Part shown: positions 8,222 to 17,360 of the stretch, in pieces
Layout: each line of letters begins with the position of its first letter
Numbering within the stretch: the stretch's first letter is position 1
Assembly: GCA_963664715.2 (NCBI GenBank)
Contig: CAXXUY010000001.1
Span: forward strand, 806,001-870,000
Length of the DNA stretch: 64,000 nt
From: JAPOXR01 sp963664715
Lineage (GTDB): Bacteria; Pseudomonadota; Alphaproteobacteria; Rhodobacterales; Rhodobacteraceae
Reading direction: 5' to 3'
Position numbers and translations under genes: made by a program
Notes under the pieces: generated by a model
What the model was told of the DNA's origin: nothing
The model's database searches: none
Seen by the model: the letters and a program-made list of their open reading frames with translations, nothing else

Positions 8222-9775
8222 CTATGCGCCGGAAGGCGGGGCACCTCCCGCCTCCATGGATCTCCTGATATAGGGTGAGATCCTGTTTTCGACCTCCTCG
8301 CCGTCAGGAGGCCTCTTGAAGGTGTGCAACACGTTCTTCCAGATTTCGGTGGCCCTCTCGGCTGACGTTTTCGCCCCCGCTTCCATCCATGTTCCATGAT
8401 TGGAAAGGTCGAAGACGAAGGGCTGATAGAACGCATCCCTGTAGCGCTGCATCGTGTGTTCGGTCGCGAAGAAATGGCCACCCGGTTCGACATCGCACAG
8501 GGCATGCCAGCCAAGACTCTCCTCGTCGTCCTCGGTTGACCGGCAGAGTTCTGCAATGGTCTGCAGGGCTTCGATGTCGTTGATGAACTTCTCGTAACCG
8601 AATGTCAGGCCGCCCTCCAGCCAGCCAGCGGCATGCACGGTCACCGTGGCATTGGCCTGAAGTTGCGCCCAGAGGGCCGTGTTGGTTTCGATCGCCGCCT
8701 GCATGTCGTTCGTGTTGGACGCGGACCCCGTTGCCGACCGCCACGGCAATCCGATCAGGCGTGCCAATTGCCCACTGGCGATCGACAGCTTGACGTGTTC
8801 AGGTGTGCCGAAAGCGGGGGAACCCGACTTCATGTCGACATTGGAACTGAACCCGCCATAGCAAACCGGCGCGCCCGGCCGCGCCAACTGCGACAGGGTA
8901 ATGCATGCCAGACATTCAGCATGTTGCAAGACGAGGGCTCCAGCAATGGTCACCGGTGCCATCGCACCGGCCAGGCAAAACGGCGTAATGATGCTCAGCT
9001 GATTGGCACGTGCGAAGTCAATTACGCCCTCGGCCATCGGTACATCTATCTGTCGTGGTGAGTTCGTATTGATGATGGTGAAGCACCAGGCATCCTTGTC
9101 GAAATCTTCCTCACTGATACCGCATCCCAATCGGACCAGTTCGAAACATTGCGAAACCTGATCACGCCCCCGGGCGTATATGAAGAGTGGCTTGTCACCG
9201 CAGACCATCTGCACACGCGTCATTTCGTAATGCCGGAACTGCGGTTGTATGTCCTGGGGTTCGGCTGAAGGCCCGAAGACGTGCATGACGTCGAAGGCTT
9301 GCTGCAGCTTGATCGTCTCCTCGAAGCTCTCGAGCGAACCTGGCCTGCGCCCCCGTTCCAGGTCAGTAACGTTTGGACATCCAGCTCCAGGCGCGAACAG
9401 CAACGCCCCGTCTTCGAACAATTGTTCCCGCAAAGGAGATCTCGACCTGAGGCGAATCGATACGGGTGCTGTCCTGATGGCGCCGGCGACCAGGTCCGCG
9501 CCAATGCGCACCATCATGGAATCGTCATCAACGAGGGCGCCCGCGTCCCGGAATATCCTGCGAGCCTCTGGCAGGAGAATCTTGATGCCGAGATCCTGAA
9601 GGACCCGCAAGGCCGTTTGATGGATTCGGTGAACTGCATCATCCGAGAACACGGATTGTGGCTTGAAGGGATGCTTCAACTGACGATAGCTGTCGGATCG
9701 AAGCAGTTGCGATCCGCCATCAATCGGTCTGGCTCTTCGGCGTTTGCGGCTACGCCGCGCATGAATCTCGGTCAC
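8222..9775 (-). CDS. Trimethylamine-methyltransferase (MttB) family protein, non-pyrrolysine type
   Basis: About 517 residues from a GTG at 9775; the reading frame is open to 9940 but that extension does not look like the family. The start region RRSRKRRRARP...YRQLKHPFKP and the first helix VHRIHQTALRVLQDLGIKIL are typical. The TIM-barrel body includes LFAPGAGCPNVTDLERGRRP, PFCLAGAMAPVTIAGALVLQHAE and PVCYGGFSSNVDMKSGSPAFG. There is no internal in-frame TAG, so it belongs with the non-pyrrolysine homologues, some of which demethylate glycine betaine or related quaternary amines. The gene itself ends in TAG. No corrinoid-protein partner gene lies in the window. Sarcosine oxidase and an FAD amine oxidase nearby fit methylated-amine use. 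Confidence 0.8.
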   Translation of the reverse strand: MTEIHARRSRKRRRARPIDGGSQLLRSDSYRQLKHPFKPQSVFSDDAVHRIHQTALRVLQDLGIKILLPEARRIFRDAGALVDDDSMMVRIGADLVAGAIRTAPVSIRLRSRSPLREQLFEDGALLFAPGAGCPNVTDLERGRRPGSLESFEETIKLQQAFDVMHVFGPSAEPQDIQPQFRHYEMTRVQMVCGDKPLFIYARGRDQVSQCFELVRLGCGISEEDFDKDAWCFTIINTNSPRQIDVPMAEGVIDFARANQLSIITPFCLAGAMAPVTIAGALVLQHAECLACITLSQLARPGAPVCYGGFSSNVDMKSGSPAFGTPEHVKLSIASGQLARLIGLPWRSATGSASNTNDMQAAIETNTALWAQLQANATVTVHAAGWLEGGLTFGYEKFINDIEALQTIAELCRSTEDDEESLGWHALCDVEPGGHFFATEHTMQRYRDAFYQPFVFDLSNHGTWMEAGAKTSAERATEIWKNVLHTFKRPPDGEEVENRISPYIRRSMEAGGAPPSGA

Positions 9776-10176
9776 CCCATCGCTCCAGAAGAATTGGTCG
9801 TTTCTCGTGCATTGAGTTCGATGCCTGTATCGGGGCAGTGGCCTTGCCAGGCTGGACAGACTGCTTGCACAAGGCCCCGCCAAGATCAAGGTTGGCAATG
9901 CCGACCCGACAGTCACTTGAAACCCGGGGACCAGGTCCATTCAGAGTCGTGCGGGCTTGGTTCATCCTTTACAAATGCCTAAGAAAGTTGAGATTGGGCG
10001 GCAACCTGGAATAGGTCGCACTCTGCGCGAATTGATGGATGGACAAGGACCCTCAATTGCGTTTCGGCTGGATTGATCAAGCGGTGCGGGCCGCTTTGTC
10101 GGAAGAGGGGAATGATGGAGATTTGGGAACCGGGCTGGTTCAGCTTTCCATGTCGTGATGTGACAAGGGAAAGTCG
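9776..10176. other. Divergent intergenic region
   Basis: About 400 bases between the starts of the MttB-family gene and the FAD oxidoreductase. It should hold both promoters; I saw no convincing -35/-10 pair, palindrome or small gene. If the MttB homologue really starts at 9940 the gap is shorter. Confidence 0.4.
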
Positions 10177-11493
10177 ATGTTGATCTCTCGATTGCCAAAG
10201 AACGATAGAACCAACGTCTGGAACAACATCCTTCCGCCTCGCAAGCCTTGGCCTGAGCTGGCAGGGGACGCGGTCGTCGACTGGTTGGTGGTCGGCGCTG
10301 GCTATGCTGGCCTTGCAGCCGCCCGGCGATTGGCCTTGCTCAGACCCAATGAGAAAATCGCAATCATCGAAGCAGGAATCTGCGGCGAAAACGCCTCGGG
10401 CAGGAATTCGGGCTTCGCAATCGACCTGCCGCACACGGTGTCATCCGAACTGGGAGAACTGGAGGGTGCGCATCGCTTTTTGCGCCTTGCACGAGCCGCG
10501 ATCGCCGAACTGGAGAATCAGGTTACAACCTTTGACATCCCCTGTGACTGGTCGAGAGACGGCAAGTACCACGCGGCGGTGACACCTCGGGGTTCCGCTG
10601 CCATGCTGGAGCCTTTCGCCGAGGCCCTGGACCAGCTGAACGAGCCGTATACATGGGTCGAGGCGGAAGAACTGGCCGGGAAAATCGGTACCGGGCACTT
10701 CCACAGGGCAATCTACACCCCCGGATGCGTGTTGATGAATCCGGCAGCGCTTGTTCGGGGGCTGGCAGACAACCTGCCGGACAATGTGACGCTGTATGAA
10801 GGCTCGCCCGCGGTCGGGGTGACCTATGCCAATGGGGTGGATTTGGAGACTCCGGGCGGGACTGTCCGCGCTCCCAGGATGATCCTCGCAGCCAATGGAT
10901 TCAGCGACCAGTTCGGTTTTGCAGAACAAAGGTTCGTGCATCTGGCGGTGGCAGCGAGTCTGACACGACCTCTCACCGAGGAGGAAGTGACGGCCTATGG
11001 CGTCAAGAAGCCCTGGGGTCTGACACCCGCCAATGCCGTCGGTGGCATCACGATGCGCTTCACCAGTGACCGGCGAATCCTGATCAGACAGGACATCAGA
11101 GTGGCAATGGGGCAGAAATTTCCGGCCAGTCTCACACGACGAAAGGGCCTTCAGCACAAGAGACTGTTCGATGCGCGATTTCCGAAGCTGCCGAACGTGA
11201 CGATGGAGGACACCTGGGTAGGCTACATTTGCATGTCCAGGAATGGCGCTCCCATGTTCGGACAGGTTGCGTCAAATGTGTGGATGGCCGCGTGCCAAAA
11301 CGGGGTCGGCGTCACCAAGGGTACGATAAGTGGCATCCTTGCGGCGGACATGGCCTGTGGTGAGCACAATCCGCTGCTTGCCGACATGGAAAGCCTTGGA
11401 ACGCCCGGTATCCTGCCTTCCCGTCTCTTCGTTGAAATCGGTGCAAGGGCACGGCTGGGCTGGGAAGTCTGGAAGAACCGGCACGAAGCCTAG
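10177..11493 (+). CDS. FAD-dependent amine/amino-acid oxidoreductase (DAO family)
   Basis: A 438-residue flavoprotein of the D-amino-acid-oxidase superfamily. After a ~35-residue leader it has the dinucleotide-binding motif WLVVGAGYAGLAAARRLALL. The ENASGRNSGFAID segment follows, typical of the subgroup that includes gamma-glutamylputrescine oxidase and sarcosine/dimethylglycine-type oxidases. A C-terminal GCQ-like VWMAACQNGVGVTKGTISG closes the FAD site. The start ATG follows AAGGGAAAG. It is divergent from the MttB-family gene. Likely role is oxidation of a secondary amine or amino acid; the substrate cannot be read from the sequence. Stop codon is TAG. Confidence 0.8.
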   Translation: MLISRLPKNDRTNVWNNILPPRKPWPELAGDAVVDWLVVGAGYAGLAAARRLALLRPNEKIAIIEAGICGENASGRNSGFAIDLPHTVSSELGELEGAHRFLRLARAAIAELENQVTTFDIPCDWSRDGKYHAAVTPRGSAAMLEPFAEALDQLNEPYTWVEAEELAGKIGTGHFHRAIYTPGCVLMNPAALVRGLADNLPDNVTLYEGSPAVGVTYANGVDLETPGGTVRAPRMILAANGFSDQFGFAEQRFVHLAVAASLTRPLTEEEVTAYGVKKPWGLTPANAVGGITMRFTSDRRILIRQDIRVAMGQKFPASLTRRKGLQHKRLFDARFPKLPNVTMEDTWVGYICMSRNGAPMFGQVASNVWMAACQNGVGVTKGTISGILAADMACGEHNPLLADMESLGTPGILPSRLFVEIGARARLGWEVWKNRHEA

Positions 11494-11883
11494 TCAACCA
11501 CTTCGTGCGATCGTGGCTCGAGTTCTGATCGACGCGCAGCTGCAAACCTGGAAGAAACTGCTTGAGCGTCAATCGGGTGAACCAGAACTCGTTCTGACCG
11601 GGCCGGGATATGGACGTCGGTTCAAATTGATCCCCGCCGTGAGGCCGCCGCTCCAGCCATAACCTGAAACCCGAATTCTCGTTGACTGGAATACTGGAAA
11701 TTGACGGATGGTTGTTGTGCTTGGAGGTAGTGTGGCGGTTCCTGCGACCGAATGGTAAGCCAAAGGACCGGGAACTGCCGATCAATTGAATTCTGTTGAA
11801 CCATCGGCAATCGTTTCGAGCATGGACGGCCTCAGCCTGGCAACTTTCCACGTCAGCAGGCGGTTGGACAAAGGATCGCCGAT
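11494..11883. other. Convergent intergenic region, nothing recognised
   Basis: The 390 bases between the FAD oxidoreductase and the 3' end of the ABC permease operon contain short open frames with no family resemblance and no clear hairpin with T-tract. Confidence 0.4.
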
Positions 11884-13041
11884 TCACCCCTTTACGGCCC
11901 CCGCCGTCAGCCCGCTGACGATCTGTTTCTGGAATACCATGACCAGAAAGAACAGCGGGGCCGTGATCGAGACCGCGGCGGCCACGGCGTGAACCTGGTC
12001 GGTCGAAGTGGTCTCGCGGTTGAAAAAGCTTGTGATCGCCGGGACCATCGTCTGGTTTTGGGCATCCAGAAGCAGCGAGGTCACCAGGAAGTCATTGTAG
12101 CCGAGGAGGAAACTGAAGAGTCCTGTGGTGATCACGCCTGGCCACATCACCGGGATGATGACCAACCTGAAGGCCTGTAGAAATGTGCATCCGTCAACAC
12201 GCGCAGCTTCGTCGAGTTCGGACGGGATCGTGGCGAAGAACGAGCGCAGCATCCAGATCGTGAAGGGCTGGTTGATGGCAACCAGGACGAATATCACCGG
12301 CAAGGGCATGCCGTAGAGCGTGGGTGCAGCGTCACCGAATAAGGGCCTCAGGATCTCGGCGGAATTGACGAAGACCGGCAGGTATCCCGCGACCAGCACT
12401 GAATGCGGCAGCGCGCGGAAGATCAGCGCTGCGATGAGGATCCAGAAAGCGGTCTTCATCCTGCTGCGGGCAAGACCAAAGCCGGCGAGTGTGCCGACGG
12501 AGAGCGAAATGGCGACGACACCGGAGGTGACAATCATCGAATTGATGAAGTTGCGGTAGAACTCGCCCTGGATCCAGACCGACAGGTAGTGCTCCGGCGT
12601 TACGCCTATGATCGGACGGCCAAATGGGCCAAGCCACGGATCGATAAAGCCAATGACCCAGGGGATGATCAGCACCGCGGCGATCACCAGCAACACCAGA
12701 TACCCGAGTAATGCGATGATCCAGGCAATGAAATGCCCGCTTCGGGCGGCGATCGCCCGCGCCCAGGCCGGTACCGAGCGGACCGCAAAGCGGAAGGCCC
12801 ACCATGCAGCCAGCCCGGCCACGAAGACACCGAACGCGGAGACGCCGATCCCGGTCTCGCGCGTGACATCGCCGAAGATCACGACGAAGGGGTTCGCCGA
12901 GAAGGCATCGATTGGATCCTTGAGGCTCATCACGGTGATCCAGAAGATCGGGAATGCAGCGATGAGGCACCAGAAACCGAGGAACCCGAAGGCCAGCAGC
13001 TTCAGCGACAGAGGGGGACGGAGCGCGCGGGGCTGGGGCAT
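11884..13041 (-). CDS. ABC sugar-type permease, MalG-like
   Basis: Inner-membrane permease of 385 residues, about 100 longer than usual MalG proteins. The extra length is an insertion after the first membrane helix: two further hydrophobic segments around GVFVAGLAAWWAFRF and IAWIIALLGYLVLLVIAAVL. The core follows with YRNFINSMIVTSGVVAISLS and the EAA loop ELDEAARVDGCTFLQAFRLV, which contacts the ATPase. It begins two bases after the MalF-like stop in the same operon. No ATP-binding subunit is encoded in the operon, so a shared ATPase from elsewhere must drive it if it works. The substrate is unknown. Confidence 0.85.
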   Translation of the reverse strand: MPQPRALRPPLSLKLLAFGFLGFWCLIAAFPIFWITVMSLKDPIDAFSANPFVVIFGDVTRETGIGVSAFGVFVAGLAAWWAFRFAVRSVPAWARAIAARSGHFIAWIIALLGYLVLLVIAAVLIIPWVIGFIDPWLGPFGRPIIGVTPEHYLSVWIQGEFYRNFINSMIVTSGVVAISLSVGTLAGFGLARSRMKTAFWILIAALIFRALPHSVLVAGYLPVFVNSAEILRPLFGDAAPTLYGMPLPVIFVLVAINQPFTIWMLRSFFATIPSELDEAARVDGCTFLQAFRLVIIPVMWPGVITTGLFSFLLGYNDFLVTSLLLDAQNQTMVPAITSFFNRETTSTDQVHAVAAAVSITAPLFFLVMVFQKQIVSGLTAGAVKG

Positions 13042-13042
13042 C

Positions 13043-14068
13043 TCAGTTCCTGGCCCCGTAATAGTCCCGCCAGGTCTGCCGCAACGGGAAGATCAGGATG
13101 ATGACGATCCCGATCATTGTCAGCATCGAGGAGGCAGAGGCGCGGCTGATCGAACGATTGCCGGCGTCGTCGGGAGTCAGGAAGTCGTAGGTGATCCATT
13201 GCAGGCTGATCACGTGGCTTTCCGCAGCGAAGCCGACGATCTCCTCAAAGACCCGGTAGCTGTCCATCAGGTGGATAATCGACAAGAACACGATCAGCGG
13301 CATGAGGTGAGGCACGACGATATAGCGCAGCCGCTGCCAACGGCTCGCCCCGTCGATGATAGCGCTTTCGACGCTGTCCTGGTTCAGCGTCTGAAGCCCG
13401 GCGTAGAAGACGACAAAGGCGAATGGCGCCACGTGCCAGACCCGGTAGAACAGTAGCAGAATCTCGATGGTCCAGGCTTGCGCGAACATGGCGATGTCGC
13501 GGTCCAGCCACCATTCGAGCAGTGTGGTGAGGATGCCGTCGCCTATAAAGAGCCACCTGATCGAAAGCGCACCGATCACCGGCGTGATGATGAATGGCAA
13601 TAGCGAAACGAAGATCACCTGGCCCTTGATGCGCTCGGTCGCCATGTTCACTGCCAGCGCTATTCCAATCCCGGTAGCCAGCATGATCGGCAGGGTGATG
13701 AAGGTGAAGGTCAGCGTGAATCGCAGCGCCTTCCAGAAGTCGATGGCGAGAAACTCGCGCCACGAGCCTTCGTCCCATGCCGAACGCACCCGGTCGAGTT
13801 CCAGCACATTGCGATAGCTTTGCAGGCCGACGAATTCGGTTGTGGTGATGACCTTGCCGTCCTCGTCGATAAGGGGCCGTGTCCTCAAGTCTGTCTCGCA
13901 GATTTGGCCCGTAAAGCCCGGCGTACATGTCTCGATCTCGACGGTCTCAAGTACCGGGGCAGTGACGTAGAAGCTCTGAATGAAGACCGAAACCAAAGGC
14001 GCCGCAATGAAAACCAGCATCATCGCAACTGAGGGACCGACGAACCACGCGAACGTCCGAGCCTTCAT
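13043..14068 (-). CDS. ABC sugar-type permease, MalF-like
   Basis: About 341 residues from ATG 14068 (MKARTFAWFVGPSVAMMLVF), which starts directly at the first membrane helix; an upstream in-frame start at 14146 would add unrelated sequence. A periplasmic loop holds a close cysteine pair (CTPGFTGQIC) that could form a disulfide. The EAA loop is VESAIIDGASRWQRLRYIVV. The gene sits between the SnoaL-like protein (10 bases upstream) and the MalG-like permease (one base downstream). Together with the binding protein at 15125-16330 these form an importer lacking an encoded ATPase. Confidence 0.85.
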   Translation of the reverse strand: MKARTFAWFVGPSVAMMLVFIAAPLVSVFIQSFYVTAPVLETVEIETCTPGFTGQICETDLRTRPLIDEDGKVITTTEFVGLQSYRNVLELDRVRSAWDEGSWREFLAIDFWKALRFTLTFTFITLPIMLATGIGIALAVNMATERIKGQVIFVSLLPFIITPVIGALSIRWLFIGDGILTTLLEWWLDRDIAMFAQAWTIEILLLFYRVWHVAPFAFVVFYAGLQTLNQDSVESAIIDGASRWQRLRYIVVPHLMPLIVFLSIIHLMDSYRVFEEIVGFAAESHVISLQWITYDFLTPDDAGNRSISRASASSMLTMIGIVIILIFPLRQTWRDYYGARN

Positions 14069-14078
14069 GCGCCACTCC

Positions 14079-15053
14079 CTACGCCACAGGCACAGAGGGA
14101 TCTTCCGGCATCTCGGCCAGCAAGTCCACACCGCAATCGGCAGCAAATTGGATCAGGTCGATCAGCACCCAGTTTTCGGCGAGCAGGTTGCCGCGCGCGG
14201 CGTAGAAATCCATCACCCGCTTGGTGATCTTCTTGCCGGTCGGTGCAATGCCGCGGAAGGGCGGGCCGGAAAACTGGCCAAGGAAATGCCCGGCAAAACC
14301 CGCTACCCGGCCCTCGGCCACGAAGGCCTCCTTGGGCCAGGATCCCTTGCGGCCCGGAAACGACCGCACGGAGGGGCCTAGCGCGTAATCGTAGAACTCG
14401 GTCATGCCGTGGGCTGACCCGATCCCCCAGGGGCCATACCAAGCCATGTCGTCATGCCAGAATTGTTCAAGCCCCTGGGAAGCCACATCGTCAGCCACGA
14501 GACTGTTGCAGCCCCTTGTGATCATGTCTTCGACGAGAGTACGGGTGGTGTCGGTCAAAGCAGAGTCCTGCGGTGTCTGCACCAGTCCGATCTCTGCCGG
14601 TGGTCCTTCAGGGATTTCTGCCTTGCCGGGAAAGGTCGGAAACATCTCGATGCCCGCCTGGTGGGCGAGGCCTGGGATGTCGAACAGGCAGCGGATTTCA
14701 GTGACCCGGTCGCCCCCGAACTTGTAGAACTCGCCGAAGCGCAGCTTGCGCAAGCCCTTTCCCGGCGGGATACCCAGCCAGGGGGAAAGCATCTCGCCCT
14801 CGATATTGCCAGTGGCCGCGACCCAGATATGGCTACGGTATTCGCCGCCGAAATAAAGATAGGGCCGCTTGACAGCCCCCGGCATCGCTGTCCGGATCGG
14901 TGCCAGCACTGTTGCCTCGTAAGCGTCGCGCCCGGTCAGGTCACCAATAGGCGCGGGGCCTAAGAAAGCCAGCTCAGGACCAAGCAGCTTGTGCTCGGCT
15001 GACAACCCGGTTGCGAGAAGCCAGGCGAGTTCTTTGGCAGTCCGAAGGAACAT
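14079..15053 (-). CDS. Two-domain SnoaL/NTF2-like protein
   Basis: A 324-residue soluble protein that appears to hold two repeats of the SnoaL-like cone fold. Each has a conserved W/FG pattern: the first half has YLYFGGEYRSHIWVAATGNIEG and KLRFGEFYKFGGDRVTEI. The second has LEQFWHDDMAWYGPWGIGSA, and then PTGKKITKRVMDFYAARGN with ENWVLIDLIQFAADCGV. SnoaL relatives include polyketide cyclases, dehydratases and ester cyclases, but many have no known activity. It is placed inside an ABC-importer operon between binding protein and permeases, so it probably acts on, or binds, the imported compound. No signal peptide is evident. Function is not assigned. Confidence 0.7.
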   Translation of the reverse strand: MFLRTAKELAWLLATGLSAEHKLLGPELAFLGPAPIGDLTGRDAYEATVLAPIRTAMPGAVKRPYLYFGGEYRSHIWVAATGNIEGEMLSPWLGIPPGKGLRKLRFGEFYKFGGDRVTEIRCLFDIPGLAHQAGIEMFPTFPGKAEIPEGPPAEIGLVQTPQDSALTDTTRTLVEDMITRGCNSLVADDVASQGLEQFWHDDMAWYGPWGIGSAHGMTEFYDYALGPSVRSFPGRKGSWPKEAFVAEGRVAGFAGHFLGQFSGPPFRGIAPTGKKITKRVMDFYAARGNLLAENWVLIDLIQFAADCGVDLLAEMPEDPSVPVA

Positions 15054-15124
15054 CGGTCATCCGGGTCTGAAAGGGGTGTCGGTAGACCGGGGCGAACGCG
15101 CGCCCCGGCCAAGGGCAGAAACCG

Positions 15125-16330
15125 TCAATCCAGAATGCCGGCTTCCTTGGCCGATACGATGTAATCGGCTTCCATGTCCGCCAGCGTGGTGCCCGCGTCC
15201 TTCTCACCGTTGAGATAGGCCGCAATGTTGTTGGCGATCGCCTTTTGCATAAGCCCCATGTGGCTCGACGCCGGATAGGGCCGAGCTCCGTTGGCGGCAG
15301 TGGCCGCTGCACCGGATGCTACCTCGCCCGCCGTGTAGCCGGCGATGATCCAGATCGCGTCGTCGGGATTTGCATTCGCCATCTCCGTGTCGATTCCTTC
15401 CATCGCCACCCGGAATGCGGCCTCGGCGACCTCGTCCGAGATGTTCTGGGCAATCACGATACCGTCCCACCAAAGCGTCGCTGCGGGGATGCCATCGGCA
15501 GTAGGCCGTGGAGCCGATGCGAACTTGATATTTCCGGCGACCTGGCTTTCATCGGGGTTGTTCACCGCGCCCGCGCGGCTCGCCCAGAAATTCGCCATTG
15601 CGATCTTGCCGTTCTGGAACTGTTGCTGGGTATAGGTGGAATCTGCCACCAGGTATTCAGGGTCCATGTATTCGCTGAGCGACTTCATCATCTCCAGCGC
15701 CGCGACACCGTTGTCGTTGTTCACACTTGGCTGGAAGCCTTCCGCAAAGAAGTCGCCGTTATAGCCGAGATACATGTTGACAAATTCGAGCCAGGTGGTC
15801 TTCCAGCTGCCGCCGAGCGGATAGTCGACCACGCCCGCTGCCTTGATCTTCTCTGCGGCAGCCAGGACGTCCTCGTAGGTCTCGGGCACGGTGATGCCGA
15901 GATCGTTCAGTATGTCCTCGCGGTACATCAGGTGCTGGGCATTCACCATCATCGCAATAGCCATGATTTGCCCGTCGACCTCGATCTTCTGCGCATCGGT
16001 CAGATTGCCACCATACTCGGCCACCAGATCGTCGAGCGGCCGGATCAACCCGGCATCCGACAGCGGCACCATCGAGGAGTTGGCCACGCCACCGATCGCA
16101 TAGAGCGAGGGGTTCGCGGCGAAGCCCGCCGCCTGCTTTTCCTGAAACTCCTGGTTGAGTTCAGCTGTGAAATTGCCGCATTCTTCCATCGCCGCCGCTG
16201 CCGATTTCCAGGCCTGGAATGCTGCTGCCGAGATGCTGACCGGCGTGGTGTTTTCAAAGGCACAGCCGGCATAAGCGCCGGTTCCGAATATCGCCGCGGC
16301 ACCCGCAGCGAGAAGTCGTTTCTTGAGCAT
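15125..16330 (-). CDS. ABC sugar-type substrate-binding protein (family 1)
   Basis: About 401 residues from ATG 16330; MLKKRLLAAGAAAIFGTGAYA is a Sec signal peptide with cleavage likely after AYA. Nine further upstream codons are open but do not resemble a signal. The mature protein shows typical family-1 features: LNQEFQEKQAAGFAANPSLY, MYREDILNDLGITVPETYED, and QQQFQNGKIAMANFWASRAG. It is the first gene of the minus-strand operon that continues with the SnoaL-like protein and two permeases. The divergent LysR gene shares its 94-base promoter region. Likely ligand is a sugar, polyol or similar small molecule. Confidence 0.85.
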   Translation of the reverse strand: MLKKRLLAAGAAAIFGTGAYAGCAFENTTPVSISAAAFQAWKSAAAAMEECGNFTAELNQEFQEKQAAGFAANPSLYAIGGVANSSMVPLSDAGLIRPLDDLVAEYGGNLTDAQKIEVDGQIMAIAMMVNAQHLMYREDILNDLGITVPETYEDVLAAAEKIKAAGVVDYPLGGSWKTTWLEFVNMYLGYNGDFFAEGFQPSVNNDNGVAALEMMKSLSEYMDPEYLVADSTYTQQQFQNGKIAMANFWASRAGAVNNPDESQVAGNIKFASAPRPTADGIPAATLWWDGIVIAQNISDEVAEAAFRVAMEGIDTEMANANPDDAIWIIAGYTAGEVASGAAATAANGARPYPASSHMGLMQKAIANNIAAYLNGEKDAGTTLADMEADYIVSAKEAGILD

Positions 16331-16398
16331 GATTTTCTCCCTGTCACTAGGCGGCATGCAGAACCGCCACTCTGCTCAATGAGGACTAGCCAAGCCTG

Positions 16399-16416
16399 TT
16401 CATAAATAGTAATGAA
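16399..16416. promoter_or_regulatory. Candidate LysR operator
   Basis: TTCAT (16399-16403) and ATGAA (16412-16416) form an inverted repeat with an 8-base spacer in the 94-base region between the divergent binding-protein and LysR genes, eight bases before the LysR start. Size and place fit an LTTR recognition site controlling both directions. Confidence 0.45.
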
Positions 16417-16424
16417 AAAGGTGC

Positions 16425-17360
16425 ATGGCAGATATCAATGACATTGATATACGACTGCTGGATGGCACGGTCCTCCTGGTCTTCCTTGGGCTGATGCGGC
16501 ACAGAAAGGCGACGCTGGTTGCCGAGGAGATGGGCTTGACCCAGCCCGCAATCAGCCACGGCCTGAAGCGGTTGCGGGTGCTTTACAACGACCCGCTCTT
16601 TCTTCGTAAGGCTCAAGGCCTGGAACCCACGGCACTGGCGCGCGAACTGGAACCCAAGATCCGCCGTGCGGTGCGGACACTCTCGGATTCCCTCGCCGAG
16701 CCCAGTGAGTTTGACCCCTCGAGCAGCGAGATTTCACTTAGGATCGCAGGATTCGACTATGAACTCGCCACTCTCGTGCCGCGAATGATCGCCTATGCAG
16801 CCGGCGTCGGTCCGAAGATCAGCATCAACTCGCTGACACTGTCGAGCGAAGAGGCCCTGAACGCGTTGATCCAGTCGCGGATTGATCTTGCCATCGGGTT
16901 TTTCGAGACACTGCCGAGCCGCGGCCCGACGGGGTCGTTCTGCTCCGAGGATCTCTATGTCGAGGAATATGTCGTCACCGGGCGCCGGGATCATCCGTTG
17001 TTTCGTCGCGGGGTCGACACGCAGGGCTATGTCGACGCACCGCATCTTCTGGTCACGCCTTCCGGCGTGGTGAAAGGTCTTGTCGATTATGCTCTGGATG
17101 CCCGTGGACTCCACCGCAACGTGCATGCCACGGTGCCCCTGTTTTTTCCCGCACTCTCGGTGCTGGAACATTCCGACTTGATCGCCACGCTGCCGCGCAA
17201 GGTTGCCGAAACCTATGCCGGCCGTTTCAACCTGCGTTCCGAGCCACTGCCATTCGACAGCCCGCATTTCTCGGTCCGGGCCGTCTGGCACCGCAGGGAT
17301 GCCGATAGCCAGGTTCACGCGTGGCTGATCGAAATGCTCAAGTCATTCCACGGACTCTGA
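16425..17360 (+). CDS. LysR-family transcriptional regulator
   Basis: A 311-residue LysR-type regulator. The N-terminal helix-turn-helix spans residues ~18-45 (RKATLVAEEMGLTQPAISHG, LKRLRVLYNDPLFLR). The periplasmic-binding-like effector domain begins near residue 100 (SLRIAGFDYELATLVPRMI). It is transcribed away from the ABC operon at 11.9-16.3 kb and shares its promoter region, the standard arrangement for a regulator of that operon and of itself. The likely inducer is the importer substrate or a derivative. Its third domain region, HFSVRAVWHRRDADSQVHAW, matches the NodD/SyrM/PcpR-like end of some LysR subgroups. Confidence 0.88.
   Translation: MADINDIDIRLLDGTVLLVFLGLMRHRKATLVAEEMGLTQPAISHGLKRLRVLYNDPLFLRKAQGLEPTALARELEPKIRRAVRTLSDSLAEPSEFDPSSSEISLRIAGFDYELATLVPRMIAYAAGVGPKISINSLTLSSEEALNALIQSRIDLAIGFFETLPSRGPTGSFCSEDLYVEEYVVTGRRDHPLFRRGVDTQGYVDAPHLLVTPSGVVKGLVDYALDARGLHRNVHATVPLFFPALSVLEHSDLIATLPRKVAETYAGRFNLRSEPLPFDSPHFSVRAVWHRRDADSQVHAWLIEMLKSFHGL

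Noticed and set aside
8162..8224. TAG at the end of the MttB homologue as a pyrrolysine codon
   Set aside because: Read-through would add only nine codons before TAA, and the catalytic Pyl in true MttB lies in the middle of the protein, not at its end.
9776..9940. N-terminal extension of the MttB homologue from ATG 9940
   Set aside because: The extra 55 residues lack family similarity, whereas the sequence from GTG 9775 matches the usual basic start of the family.
12608..13456. Plus-strand 282-codon open frame over the permease operon
   Set aside because: It is antisense to two clear permeases and its composition (rich in Asp, Arg, His) is that of a shadow frame.
15245..16405. Plus-strand 386-codon open frame opposite the binding-protein gene
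   Set aside because: No family motif; the opposite strand encodes a complete binding protein with signal peptide.
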